Positions 36,008 to 46,920 of a DNA stretch of 64,000 bases are shown piece after piece; the first letter of the stretch is position 1; each line of letters opens with the position of its first letter. The notes under the pieces are model-generated. The model searched no databases, was not told the DNA's origin, and was given only the letters and a program-made list of their open reading frames with translations. Source of the DNA: Solen grandis (taxonomy: Eukaryota > Mollusca > Bivalvia > Adapedonta > Solenidae). The stretch spans positions 49,255,296-49,319,295 of the forward strand of contig CM037788.1 in the NCBI GenBank assembly GCA_021229015.1. Reading direction: 5' to 3'. Made by a program: the position numbers and the translations under genes.

Positions 36008-37028
36008 CTGCACACACTCCATGATTACTGAAGCTACTTAATAGCAAGTTTTCAGGCAGACAGACGCCCCAGGGTGATATTTATCTGACTGTCTTCTTGT
36101 GCCATAGCAACTACATGGCTCCACCTCTCAAAAACTAGACTTGCTCTTATAACAACAAATCAATCATGAAACTTGGAAAAAAATTGTTTGTTTACAAATA
36201 TGCATAAGTCTTCTGCAATTTAAAATCTTTCAAAAATGGCTAAATCGTAAAATATATGTTCCTCAGAAATGAGTTGATTTACTTGCAATTATTAATGTTC
36301 ATTAGGGTTTTGACGTGTTCTTAGATTTATGAAACATGTTTGTAGCTTCCTATGAATTGGAACCATAAATATTATACCATTTCTTTAGAGGAAATGACTT
36401 GAAAACTACATGAATCATTTTTTCCTCTCTGATTCTTCTCAGTGGATTATGAAAGCTTTATTGAAGCCCTAGACTGACTATTTTCTATCATAGAAATATA
36501 ATATCGAGATAAGAAATGGATGTTATTTGTTGAATGGGAGTAGATTTCTTTAAGGAATTTTGTTGACGTGGAGCTTAATGTCCAGCTGATTGTAGTTCAT
36601 TAATTGGAAGAATAATTGGTGTGTACACGAGATACAACGAGGTGGGGGAAACCATGGACCAGCTTAACCCTTTATACAATGATGTGGGCACTTGTGACTG
36701 CCTTTGTGACCAGTGCAGACCAAGAGCAGCCTGCACATCTGTGCAGTCTACTCATGATCTGCAAGTTCACTCAAGCACCACTAAAAACAACTACTGGTAC
36801 CGTCCAAAATGAAGAAAGGATAATCTAGCATGGTATTGGTTAAAGCCAGTTGGAAGACAGTCTCATATGAAAAATTTAAGTATTGAAACATCATATCAGT
36901 CTCAATTAGTTGCATTCAGATTTGGGATTTCTTGCTGAAAATCGTAAAATTTGATCTGGCTTTTAGGGGCGTCTGTCTGCCTGAAAACTTGCCATTAAGT
37001 AGCTTTAGTAATCATCGAGCATGTGCAG
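36008..37028. mobile_element. Putative non-autonomous element with 63 bp terminal inverted repeats
   Basis: 36008-36070 and 36966-37028 are inverted copies, about 85-90 percent alike by eye. Both carry ATGATTACT(G/A)AAGC, TACTTAAT(A/G)GCAAGTTT and TCAGGCAGACAGACGCCCC. The ~895 bp between them have no coding capacity and include the family B element at 36664-36843. Target duplications are not obvious, so a local inverted duplication is the alternative. Confidence 0.6.
36664..36843 (-). mobile_element. TTAA-MITE family B, copy B4
   Basis: TTAA lies at 36664-36667 and 36840-36843. Left end CCCTTTATACAATGATGTGG, palindrome region ACCAGTGCAGACCAAGAGCA ... CTACTCATGATCTGCAAG, then ACTGGTACCGTCCAAAATGA and GCATGGTATTGG before TTAA. 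The frames at 36612-36828 fall inside it and are not genes. Confidence 0.85.
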
Positions 37029-37782
37029 GTAGAGATTTGAAGATAATTTAAATGATTTAAGGGTAATTTGCCAATGTTTTCAATGTCGAAAGTGTTTGTT
37101 TTCCTCTCTTTTCTCTGTGGTAGCATTTTTCATGTCCCTGTGAAACATTTCAGTAAAATGTTTGATTAAACAATTTAAGTTAATGAATTTCTGTGAATTT
37201 CGCCAGATTTAAATACATTTAGCTTCACATTATATGAGATTGTAATGTTTATTGCTATGGGAAAGTTATGGGGTTGTGTCACAGAGATATACTAGAAAAT
37301 AGTGTATATATAAAACATAGCTGGAGGATTGACTTTGATAATTCTGATGTAAATGTTAATAGCTTAGAATTCCTTATTTGGAAAATAGTACCTACAAAAG
37401 CAAAACAATGCTGTCTTTACTTATTTGTTCATCTCTGAGAGTTAGCAAAAATCTTGTTTATGATTATGAAATCGTCACTTGATTTATGCTTAACAGATTT
37501 TTATTATAGAATCTTATTTATTCCAGCTGGGTTACTGTAGTCTTTTAAAAAATGGTGTTACATTGAGAAAGGTGTTTTGCAAGGACTAAGGATATAGTCT
37601 GGATACAAGAGCCTATATGTCTTGTGATGTTATGCAGGATAGATGGGAACAGTGAGGCTGGGAATATAATTTTATTCTAGAAAAAATAGGTACTTAGAAC
37701 AGATTGTGTTATGTTAAGAGCAAAGCATTATTAGTACAGCTCAGGTACTCATTTTTTGCTTACGGGATTAAAATCCTACCAT
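37029..37782. other. Non-coding AT-rich stretch
   Basis: Nothing supported; unique-looking AT-rich sequence. Confidence 0.45.
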
Positions 37783-38052
37783 CAGTATTTCAGTCATTTA
37801 AGGACTTTTGTAAACATGAGACTGATAAATTACGGCCTCACTGGGATACTATATGCCATAGACAAGAGGCATGATACCACGCCAAGTTAAATCATTTTGA
37901 CACTGAGTAAACCATTAATCCTGGAGGCCCTTATGATGAGGAAGTTATGCCATTTCCATTTTTAAAGTATTTGTAATATTGTGGTCAGGGATTGAACCCA
38001 AGATCTCATGGTTATAGTGCAGACGCTCTAACCACCTAAACACTGGGACAGA
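37783..38052 (-). mobile_element. SINE type I, near full-length diverged copy
   Basis: In reverse complement the head reads CAGTGTTTAGGTGGTTAGAG, with a box B-like GGGTTCAATCCC after GATCTTG. The body includes GGCGTGGTATCATGCCTCTT and the tail TTAAATGACTGAAATACTGA. It ends 57 bp from the start of another SINE copy, in opposite orientation. Confidence 0.75.
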
Positions 38053-38108
38053 TAGATATACATAGTACATCAGAGACTAACTAGGAGTATGTACATGTGG
38101 GTAGAAAT

Positions 38109-38537
38109 GGTCCTGGTGGCTTAGTGACTTGAGTGGCATCCTATAACTAGGAAATCAGATGTTCAATCCCCAGCTGTGACATACCAGTCAGGGCTCCCTG
38201 TATGTACAAGTGCAGTGTCAGGACTAATGAGTTTGGCTTGAATACTGTGAAATCATAATTTTCATGTGACACTAATTTTGTTGATTTTGTGGAGGATTTT
38301 ATCTATGAATATTAATCCCCACGAAAACTTGTCTCTCATATAAACCTCACATTTTCTAGAACATAGATTCATGAATAATTCCCTAAGGTACATAATCAAT
38401 GAAATTTAATGTCAACGAAAATTAATGATTATACAATATATCAATGTGTTAAGTAACCCTATGTCTGTCATATGTTGTCAATGTCCCCATATGACTGAAA
38501 TACTGTTTGTGGGATGTCAAACACATCAAGTTTAACA
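38109..38537 (+). mobile_element. SINE type I interrupted by a MITE
   Basis: The head (GGTGGCTTAGTGACTTGAGT, GATGTTCAATCCCCAGCTGT) and body start (GTGTCAGGACTAATGAGTTT) lie at 38109-38241. The tail (CTGTCATATGTTGTCAATGT, CATATGACTGAAATACTGTT) lies at 38463-38537. About 200 bp of foreign sequence separate them, and part of the SINE body is missing around the junction. Confidence 0.78.
38242..38440. mobile_element. ~200 bp MITE (family D) inside a SINE
   Basis: The ends are imperfect inverted repeats of about 45 bp. Left ATACTGTGAAATCATAATTT and CATGTGACACTAATTTTGTT; right end in reverse complement ATATTGTATAATCATTAATT and CGTTGACATTAAATTTCATT. No coding capacity. Single copy in the window. 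Confidence 0.72.
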
Positions 38538-39682
38538 ATTATTTTACAACTTAGAGAAAGAGAAAGTAGAGTCAGGTTGCTACCAGAAACATTTGAATAT
38601 TAATAGAATAGAAAAAAAAAAATGTTTGTAAATTTGTTTCCCCTGTCAAAGTAAGTCCATATAAACATATAATTTATATGAAAGAAAGTATTGACATGCC
38701 TAGAATAAATGAGATTGCTCTATTTTTCAGAACTTATTTTTAATTTGCGAATGTTCTGATCAGTACTGCTGGAATGCCATGCTTCATTTATTTGCTTGTT
38801 TGTGCCTTGTTCTGTATGTGTAATGAGTTTATTTTAGTCTCAGAAATTTGTTTAACTTTCACTTGAATGAAAATGGAAGTTTTCAGAGCTTAATGCTCTT
38901 AGAATGCCCTGAACAGTGCCAGCTTATGGATTTTACCCCCTCTGTAATCTATTTAGCTATTTGTTTTCCTACAAAATTAACACTCCGTGCCAAAATGACA
39001 TATTACGGATGTTTCTGGTAAACTATATTTAATCTCTTCTGTTATGAAGATCAAAAAGATTTTACTCACTATGTGAAGATCTTCCTGGGAAAGATAGAAA
39101 AGGTGATGGACATAAGCATTAAAAATTGTTGTACGTAAGATTTTCAAAATATAGTTTGCTAAAACAATCACAACATAGTTAGGAAATTGATAAATGGGAA
39201 TATAATAATCTTTGTGAAGTACTCGTTCATCTTTAACAAGTTTTATTCAAAAAGAAAATAATTCAAGCTTTCTGTTTTCTTTTTTAATTCTTAAGTGGTC
39301 TCTATAAATTTACTAAGCAGACATTTTTGTGTTTTACCATACCCTCTGCAGATGTTTAAGTTGTATTTCATCTGGTAAGAAAAAACAAAGCATGAAATAT
39401 TGTCTAAAAAATTCCCTTGGCATCTCTATATTCTGATAAAAAAACATACATGGGATGAAATTGGATGGGAGATGGTGAAGAAACAAGAAAGACTTTTTAC
39501 CCTGCTCAAAAAGCTCACAAACTGTAAGCCTTGGAGATTTCCCTGCAGGAGATTACTGGTTTGAGATAGAAAGTCTTCATGAAATGGGAGGATATTTTGA
39601 TAATTGTTTCACACCAAGTTTTTTTTCTTTATCCCAATTGAAGTAGTATTTTGTGAATACAATGAAAAAGAGCACAATCTTT
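38538..39682. other. Non-coding AT-rich stretch
   Basis: No gene, array or element supported. Confidence 0.45.
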
Positions 39683-39869
39683 AAGGGCGCTTTAGTCCAG
39701 TGGTAACATGCCTGACTGCAGATCGAAAGGTTTATGGTTTGAACCCTGTCAGGAGCAAGGATTTTTCATGACCTTACCAGGCTCAAAGTACTGGTCCAAA
39801 CCAGGAACTGTCATGAGGGATAAATATAAGCTTTAAGAACTTGTTTCCCAATTGACATAAAATAAATAA
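39683..39869 (+). mobile_element. tRNA-derived SINE type II
   Basis: tRNA-like head with box A TAGTCCAGTGG (39693-39703) and box B GGTTTGAACCC (39736-39746). The body is TCATGACCTTACCAGGCTCA, CTGGTCCAAACCAGGAACTG and AAGAACTTGTTTCCCAATTG, and the tail AAAATAAATAAG. Related copies lie at 27585, 57008 (reverse) and 61228 (reverse). Confidence 0.85.
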
Positions 39870-40901
39870 GTTTAAATCTATCTTCAGAGTTGGCCTTGAC
39901 AGTGCCAAAGTTCTCTATCTGACAGTCTCATGAAGTCTAACGAGTAATGATGGGCCATTTGTTTTCAGGAACAATAAAACACCTAGCAAATTGGGGTGCT
40001 GTAACCATGCTTAACTCAAAATACATACAGATGTACTCTTTGTATCTTGAAAATGTCATGCAGAGGAGATAAATGTAAACAAATGGGAACAATTTATGCC
40101 ATCCCATCTGGTGATGTACTTTATTCTCAGGAGATTGGGGGAAAAGAAAAAAATACCATATTACACAATGTCACTGTTTATGGCTTTCCAGCACATTTTC
40201 TGCTGCATTCCAGTGGACTCAGAGTTCTGTAATTACCCACCGATATACCTGAAAAGTTTGTTGGCCATGACTCAGGAGTCTGTACGAAGCTTCGATTCTT
40301 TGAGGGCTCTTCGTCTTTGAAGGAGAAAATTAGCTGGTAGTCGGGAAGAAATGCCAAATTTTATATTTATTGAGTGTTGTCGTTGGCAAGATTTGCCTGT
40401 TCTATTGACAATGATGGATTTCAAATAGAGGCTATTGCTTGTTAATAGGCCGTATGATAGATGCCGCTTGTAATGTGGTCAGATCCGTTTGGTACTACAC
40501 AACCCCTTGGACAGGGCCGATCATCAAGAGGAACAGATTCCTCTGTGATTACAGGCATACAAATATTTACTTTATTAGTTTTATAGTGCATTTCTGATTT
40601 TTAAGTCTCAGGTATTCAAAAATATTGCTTGTCTCTGCTGAATTCAGTCTTTTATTGTTTTAGGATGGTTAAATATTACTACGATGTGTAGTATATAGCT
40701 TCATTATTATAACACTGTGTTCTTGGTCTAAAGATAGAGTCCATGTTGTGACTAAGACATTCTAGATATGGCTGCGGTGTGTGGTAAGGGATCTACTCTG
40801 ATTTTCATGAGAGATACAGTTTCAGCAAACAACCAACAGCTGTTTTATTATTCTTCAGCTTTGTAAGCATGGAAAATATGGGGTCCCTTCACATCTCATC
40901 C
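39870..40901. other. Non-coding stretch
   Basis: No gene supported. 40440-40560 is less AT-rich and holds a small perfect hairpin AGAGGAA/TTCCTCT near 40527-40544. Confidence 0.4.
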
Positions 40902-41177
40902 TGGGGCCCGTTTCACTAAACTTCGTATGAACAAATTTGATTTTAGTCGTAAGTATCTTGTTCTACATTATAAGTGTCTTAAATAATGCCATATTTGTAC
41001 AATAAAACATAAAGAAAGTTGACCCATTTCATGCATTACAAACACTACTCTATTTATAAAGAAAAAAATCACAGGAAAAATGCTATTTTACATTCTGTGA
41101 AATTACGCTGAGGAAGATTTTTTTTTTAGCTCACCTGAGCACGTGTGCTCAGGATGAGCTTTTAGGATCGATGAATG

Positions 41178-41257
41178 TCCGTCGTCCGTCCGTCCGTCCG
41201 TCCGTCCGTCCGTCCGTCCGTCCGTCCGTCCGTCCGTCCGTCCGTCGTCCGTCGTCC
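41178..41257. repeat. (TCCG)n microsatellite
   Basis: Near-perfect CCGT tetranucleotide run with GTCGTCC interruptions at both edges. It is part of the Helitron-like element. Confidence 0.95.
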
Positions 41258-41263
41258 ACAATT

Positions 41264-42640
41264 TGTTCGTTTGCACTCTAGCATCTTCATTTTATGAGCA
41301 ATTATCTTCAAACTTTAAAACAATGTTTATGACCATAAAATCTCGGCCAAGTTCGATTATGGCTGATATCGGAACATTAGGTCAGGAGTTATCCCCCTTT
41401 TAAAATTAAAAAAAGCCAGATTTCACATTGTTTGCACTCTAGCATCTTCATTTCATGAGCAATTATCTTCAAACTTTATATCAATGTTTATGACCATAAA
41501 ATCTCGGCCAAGTTCGATTATGGCTGATATCGGAACATTAGGTCAGGAGTTATGCCCCTTTTAAAATTAAAAAAAGCCCGATTTCACATTGTTTGCACTC
41601 TAGCATCTTCATTTCATGAGCAATTATCTTAAAACTTTATATCAATGTTTATGACCATAAAATCTCGACCAAGTTCGATTGTGGCTGATATCGTACCATT
41701 AGGTCAGGAGTTAAGCCCCTTTTAATATTCAAAAAATGCCATATTTCAAGTTGTTTACACTCTAGCATCTTCATCTTTTGAGCAATCGTCTTCAAACTTT
41801 ATGGCAATGCTTATGACCATAAGGTTTCGATTGAGTTCGATTATGGCTGACATTCATCAATTAGGTCAGGAGTAATGCCCCTTTTAATATTCAAAAAATG
41901 CCATATTTCAATTGTTTACACTCTAGCATCTTCATCTTTTGAGCAATCTCTTCAAACTTTATGGCAATGCTTATGACCATAAGGTCTCNNNNNNNNNNNN
42001 NNNNNNNNNNNNNNNNNNNNNNNNNNNNNNNNNNNNNNNNNNNNNNNNNNNNNNNNNNNNNNNNNNNNNNNNNNNNNNNNNNNNNNNNGATTGAGTTTGA
42101 TTATGACTGAGATCAGTTGATTAGGTCAGGAGTTAAGCCCCTTTTAATATAAAAAAAATGCCAGAAATCACTTTGTTTACACTCTAGCATCTTCTCTTTT
42201 GAGCAATCATCTTCAAACTTTATGGCAATGCTTATGACCATAAGGTCTCGATTGAGTTTGATTATGGCTGAGATCCGTCAATTTGGTCAGGAGTTATGCC
42301 CCTTTTAATATAAAAAAAAGCCATATTTCACGTTGTTTACACTCTAGCATCTTCCTTTTTTTAGCAATCATCTTCAAACTTTATGACATTGTTAATGACC
42401 ATAATGTCTCGATTGAGTTCAATTGTGGCTGAGATGGGTCATTTTTTGTTTATTCTCTACCAACTTCATTTTTTTAACAATCATTTTTAAACTTTAAGAC
42501 AATGTTTATGCCCATAATCTCACAATCGGGTTCAATTATAACTGATATTGACTTGTAAATTTAGGAGTTATGCCCATTTCACCATAAAAAAAGCCAGATT
42601 TCACTTTTACACTCAAGCATCTTTATTTCTTAAGCAATCA
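41264..42640. repeat. ~160 bp internal tandem repeats of the Helitron-like element
   Basis: Units begin with TTGTTTRCACTCTAGCATC at about 41265, 41428, 41589, 41751 and 41912. After the gap they continue at about 42173 and 42333, then become degenerate. The first three are most alike, and divergence rises toward the 3' side. The true unit count is unknown because of the assembly gap. Confidence 0.88.
41989..42088. other. Assembly gap (100 N)
   Basis: Exactly 100 N inside the tandem units. The size is probably a placeholder, so the real number of repeat units is unknown. Confidence 0.99.
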
Positions 42641-42970
42641 TCTTTCTCAGGTGAGCGACCAAGGGCCATCTTGGCCCTCTTGTTTATATGAAGTTAAGTG
42701 AAATGGGCCCTGAGTTTTACAAATAGCTTAATATCTTGAGTGGCCTTATTGGAACAACAATGAGACACTTTGCAGCAGATAGTAATTTCTCTATTGTTTA
42801 ACAAGAGTTATGGCCCCTTTTCACTGAATGGAAAACAATTTCTCCAGCATACCTCACTTACTAAATGTTTATTTGACCACCTATCAAATAACTGATGGTA
42901 TAATGGAAATATTAATCACTTTCAGTGGCATACTTCTAGTTCAAATTAGTATGATTGATTTCAAGATATA

Positions 42971-43460
42971 GAAATATCACAGAGGTCATTATTATATGGA
43001 TGTAGAAATATCACAGAGATCATTATTATATGGATATAGAAATATCACAGAGGTCATTATTATATGGATATAGAAATATCACAGAAGTCATTATTATATG
43101 GATATAGAAATATCACAGAGGTCATTATTATGTGGATGTAGAAATATCACAGAGGTCATTATTATGTGGATGTAGAAATATCACAGAGGTCATTTTTATG
43201 TGGATGTAGAAATATCACAGAAGACATTATTATATGGATGTAGAAATATCACAGAAGTCATTATTATGTGGATGTAGAAATATCACAGAGGTCATTATTA
43301 TGTGGATGTAGAAATATCACAGAGGTCATTTTTATGTGGATGTAGAAATATCACAGAGGTCATTATTATATGGATGTAGAAATATCACAGAAGTCATTAT
43401 TATATGGATTAAAAATATCACAGAGGTCATTATCATAAATATAGATTTGAAAATATCACA
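42971..43460. repeat. 34 bp tandem array, about 14 copies
   Basis: Unit GAAATATCACAGAGGTCATT followed by ATTATATGGATGTA, with a period of 34 bp (42971, 43005, ...). Variants ATATGG/ATGTGG and GAGG/GAAG are mixed along the array, and the last two units decay. It is unrelated in sequence to the 34 bp satellite at 8671. Confidence 0.94.
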
Positions 43461-46115
43461 GACATTACTTACCTATCACAGAGTTCATTATCTAGGTCTC
43501 AACCCTGTGATATCAGTATGATTAGTACATGTGTACAATTACTGCATATTTTCTGAGATTTGGCAATTCCATTAAAGGATTGCCAAATTCAGTGAGAAAT
43601 ATTGTGCAATGCCTTCTCCATACCAGTGATTCCGGATTAGATGACAGTTTGTTTACTGTTGATTATTCTGTACATATTGCAGAGCCCGAGAATTAGGGAG
43701 AAAAAACAAATTACATATTGGATTATATATTGGTGTGAAGTGCTGTTGTGGAAAATGAACAACTGAATATATTAGACGCAAAGGAGATCTAATGAAAGTT
43801 CCGTCAGTTGCATACAGAAAGAACTAGTCTTGAAGTGAGTGTGTTCAATTGTAAGATAAATGGATTGGTTATTTTGAGATTAGAGATCGAGAATTTAGTG
43901 TGCTGTATTTTGTAAATAGATTAATATGTCCGTGATAATAAATAAAACAAGTACAATTTTATGTATGTTTTGATATTTCAAATGTAATACAGAAAACTCA
44001 TTTAATGCTTTGATTTTTCTGCTAGTAGTTACATGTATTACTGACAATTTGTATGAAGAAAAAAAAGGTTATGAAGAAAGAATTTGTATTGTGTATGACA
44101 TCGAAATTTGTAGACTGGTTTAGATTTTAGGCTACTGTTCATAACTGCATTTTGCACAGTACTGGGTAGCTAGCTGAAACACAGTCCATGTTGAGTACTC
44201 TTTAAGCTCTGAGGGTAATTTTTGTATAACTGCACATGCCTCGACAGCCATCGATAATAAAAAAGAACTCTTCCAGTCTCATCAACAAAATCCCCATAAG
44301 TCGGCTGCTTTAAGTTTTGTGTAATTCTTGCAGCCCGTCTGGTGGTGATTAAGACATCATTAAGTAAACAATCAAATGAAGCCTGCTGCTTTCTGCTGTT
44401 CACACATAAGATAATGTTCTAATGAAAATCAGTCTTTCTCACATTGTGAACATCAGTAAAGAATGATTTAAAATACTGTGCTACTGGTCCATAATAAGTC
44501 AGTAAGGAATACCCAGAATATGTTTATATTCAAGGAATTTATTGGAAAAGTTAGTTTCTGTTTGTTAGTCACATACATAAATTATATTGCTTTTTATGAG
44601 TAATTCTAGTTATTTTGCGGTTCATATATGAATCACACACGCAGGCTTTTTTTATTGTTAATTATCGCTGTGTTTTCTTATTTATTAAATTGGCAGGAAC
44701 TCATTAGATCATGTCTGAGGTATTCATAGTGACCTTGGCATGTAACACACGTTGATTCTATGGGAAAATGGACTTGATTAAGACACGGTGCAACGGGCGG
44801 CTTTAACTACTTGTGGTAAAGACTTAATGATGTGAAACACATATCCGAACCTCTGAAATTTACATCAGTTAGAGATGCAATTATTGTGTGGTGAATTCTC
44901 ACCCTGAACTGCCTAATTACACAAACCTTGATGCTGGTTTTTACTTGGAAATTTGTATCTCTAACAGCTAAGTTCGTTATTTTGCCTGTCAGTGTTTGAA
45001 AGAGTTCAAGGGATTTCATGCACTAAAGACCTCAAGAAAAGTTGAGATCCACTAAGCTTTTTAGTATATTTTATAAATCCGGAACTGGTAAAGAATTATA
45101 GTGCAGCTAAATTGCAATACTAAATATATTTTTGGTCCAAGACTAGATATTGCATTTGATACTCTGAGTAAATGTACCTTAAATCAACAGTATAGATTTT
45201 GGGTCCATTATTGCAAAGCATTACATTGGATTTGCATATCAATGAGGTGCATTATTGGACAGCATTACATTGGATTTGCAATACAATAGAGTGCATTATA
45301 ATTAATGGATTTATATGCATCATGTATGATAAGTCTGTGTATGAAAGGTAAAAGCAAAGTTAGTTCACATTTCACCTTCAGCTGTTCAATGTTTCAGCTG
45401 GTCAGTTATCAGATATCTCAGTTGATTGGCTGTGTAGATGCTCAATGAATCTTGATGTTAGACTTTCACCATGGCAACCAGTAAAATGGGACCAGGCCTG
45501 CATTTCTTCAGCTAAAAACATTGAAAACCTAGATTTTCCTTATTTATTGAACCAGAGAACAGAATTTTTTGATACACATGCCAGACAATTTTCATCTGGT
45601 CATCAGAATTTAAAACCTTGCAGGTACTGTACTTGATTTATGCATTTAGTTTTGACATATTTTCGATAAACTTACAGTGGATTTGAGAAACATGCAATGT
45701 TTATGTTCCTAATTTATTTTCTATTAGGATTTCATCTTCCATTTTGTTGCTTCTTCACTTCACAGTCCAGCTTCATCTTGCATGTCTTCGAGATGAGGAT
45801 TTTAACCGGACCCTCCACCCCCATGACAGCAGGCAGTGATACAGTAGGCCCTGGGGAGAAATTTGTACTCCCCTTATCTAGCTCATATTTCAAAAGATAA
45901 AGTGGGATTCTGGCAGTCAGAGATGCCGTCTGCTGTCACATTCCATCACAGTGAGGCATGGTTGTCATGGATTTATATCACTCCGGCCATGGACTTCGGA
46001 CCAAGGCTATTAACTCAGGAGGCAGATAATAGAAATGGAAGGAATACTTTATGTTCTTGTATTAAGACAAGAAATTTATCTCCAATTTGATCAGTTTTTA
46101 CTGGCCACAACATGA
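43461..46115. other. Non-coding stretch with one short duplication
   Basis: 45208-45300 holds two copies of a ~46 bp unit (GCATTACATTGGATTTGCA with flanks). 44690-45020 is slightly less AT-rich. The frames at 44170-44403, 45445-45636 and 45697-45900 show no known domain; 45445-45636 ends beside a GCAG/GTACTG sequence that could be a splice donor, but nothing else supports an exon. Confidence 0.4.
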
Positions 46116-46429
46116 AGAGTTATCATTGTTGCTAGGTTACCAAATAATTTCTAAATTGTCACAGATAGGAAGAATATAATGAGGTTTGTATTCAGCTACA
46201 CCAATTACGAAGTATCCTCATTTCTAGTAGTTTATTTCTACCATTTTATTTCATTTTCTGCTTATTTAAAAGCTTTGTTATTTTTTGTGTCAACCTTTTT
46301 CCTCATATACAGAATTATGTTTTGATGTCCTTGCAAACAGAGCAGACCCAGATCAGACAGCTCATGAAATTCTTCCTATCAGTGACAATTTAGAAATTAT
46401 TTGGTAACCTAGCAACAGTGATAACTCCT
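46116..46429. repeat. 60 bp inverted repeat pair around the left end of C8
   Basis: 46116-46174 (GAGTTATCATTGTTGCTAGG, TTACCAAATAATTTCTAAAT, TGTCAC, AGATAGGAAGAAT) is the near-exact reverse complement of 46369-46429. The right arm lies within family C sequence where other copies have only the palindrome spacer. The arms differ at only a few positions. Confidence 0.88.
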
Positions 46430-46920
46430 GGAAAGGTTTCCTCTGTTTGCTAATGTAATATTGAAGCTCAGATTCTATACAGCCTTCATGCAAAGAATAG
46501 TCCTCTATTCATATACTATTTAAACATTCAGCTTTGTACATAATAGGTTAAATACCTTTAAAATTCAGTAAATTGATATTCATTTGTACTGAATAGGGTT
46601 AAATACCTTTAAACATTCAGTAAATTGATATATCATTTGTACATGAATAGGGTTAAATACCTTTAAACATTCAGTAATTGATATTCATTTGTACATGAAT
46701 AGAGTTAAATACCTTTAAACATTCAGTAAATTGATATTCATTTGTACATGAATAGGGTTAAATACCTTTAAACATTCAGTAAATTGATATTCATTTGTAC
46801 ATGAATAGGGTTAAATACCTTTAAAATTTCAGTAAATTGATACTCATTTGTACATGAATAGGGTTAAATACCTTTAAAAATTCAGTTTATTGATATTCAT
46901 TCGTACATGAATAGGGTTAA
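46290..46920 (+). mobile_element. TTAA-MITE family C, copy C8, expanded
   Basis: Left end TCAACCTTTTTCCTCATATA, then CTTGCAAACAGAGCAGACCC, AGATCAGACAGC, GTTTCCTCTGTTTGCTAATG and ATATTGAAGCTCAGATTCTA. The right part is a 53 bp array ending in AATAGGG and TTAA (46917-46920). An extra ~60 bp segment sits in the palindrome region. Confidence 0.78.
46531..46920. repeat. 53 bp tandem array derived from the family C right end
   Basis: Seven to eight units of GGTTAAATACCTTTAAACAT, TCAGTAAATTGATATTCATT and TGTACATGAATAG, period 53 bp (for example 46757 and 46810). The unit equals the C right-terminal segment (compare TTTTAAAGTTCAGTAAAATA ... TACATGAATATTCATGAGG at 16309-16370). Confidence 0.92.

Larger units (their letters stand above)
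41128..42685 (+). mobile_element. Helitron/Helentron-associated non-autonomous element
   Basis: The 5' end AGCTCACCTGAGCACGTGTG folds on itself. A (TCCG)n tract (41178-41257) follows, then about nine ~160 bp repeats (TTGTTTRCACTCTAGCATCT ... GTCAGGAGTTATGCCCC). The 3' part has CTCAGGTGAGC (42646-42656), inverted relative to GCTCACCTGAG at 41129-41139, and a terminal stem AGGGCCA/TGGCCCT (42662-42678) before CTTGTTT. The insertion lies in a T-run. Microsatellite, core repeats and 3' hairpin match the Helentron-associated class reported in bivalves (from memory). No RepHel protein. Confidence 0.75.
40902..42713. mobile_element. GGGCCC-ended MITE (family E) split by a Helitron-like insertion
   Basis: Terminal inverted repeats of about 28 bp: left GGGGCCCGTTTCACTAAACT then TCGTATGA (40903-40930); right in reverse complement CAGGGCCCATTTCACTTAAC then TTCATATA. 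Without the internal insertion (about 41128-42685) the element would be near 250 bp. No coding capacity. Confidence 0.82.

Noticed and set aside
36612..36828. Short plus-strand frames of 63 and 70 codons
   Set aside because: They coincide with the family B MITE at 36664-36843.
42971..43460. CRISPR-like array (34 bp repeats)
   Set aside because: Contiguous tandem units without spacers.
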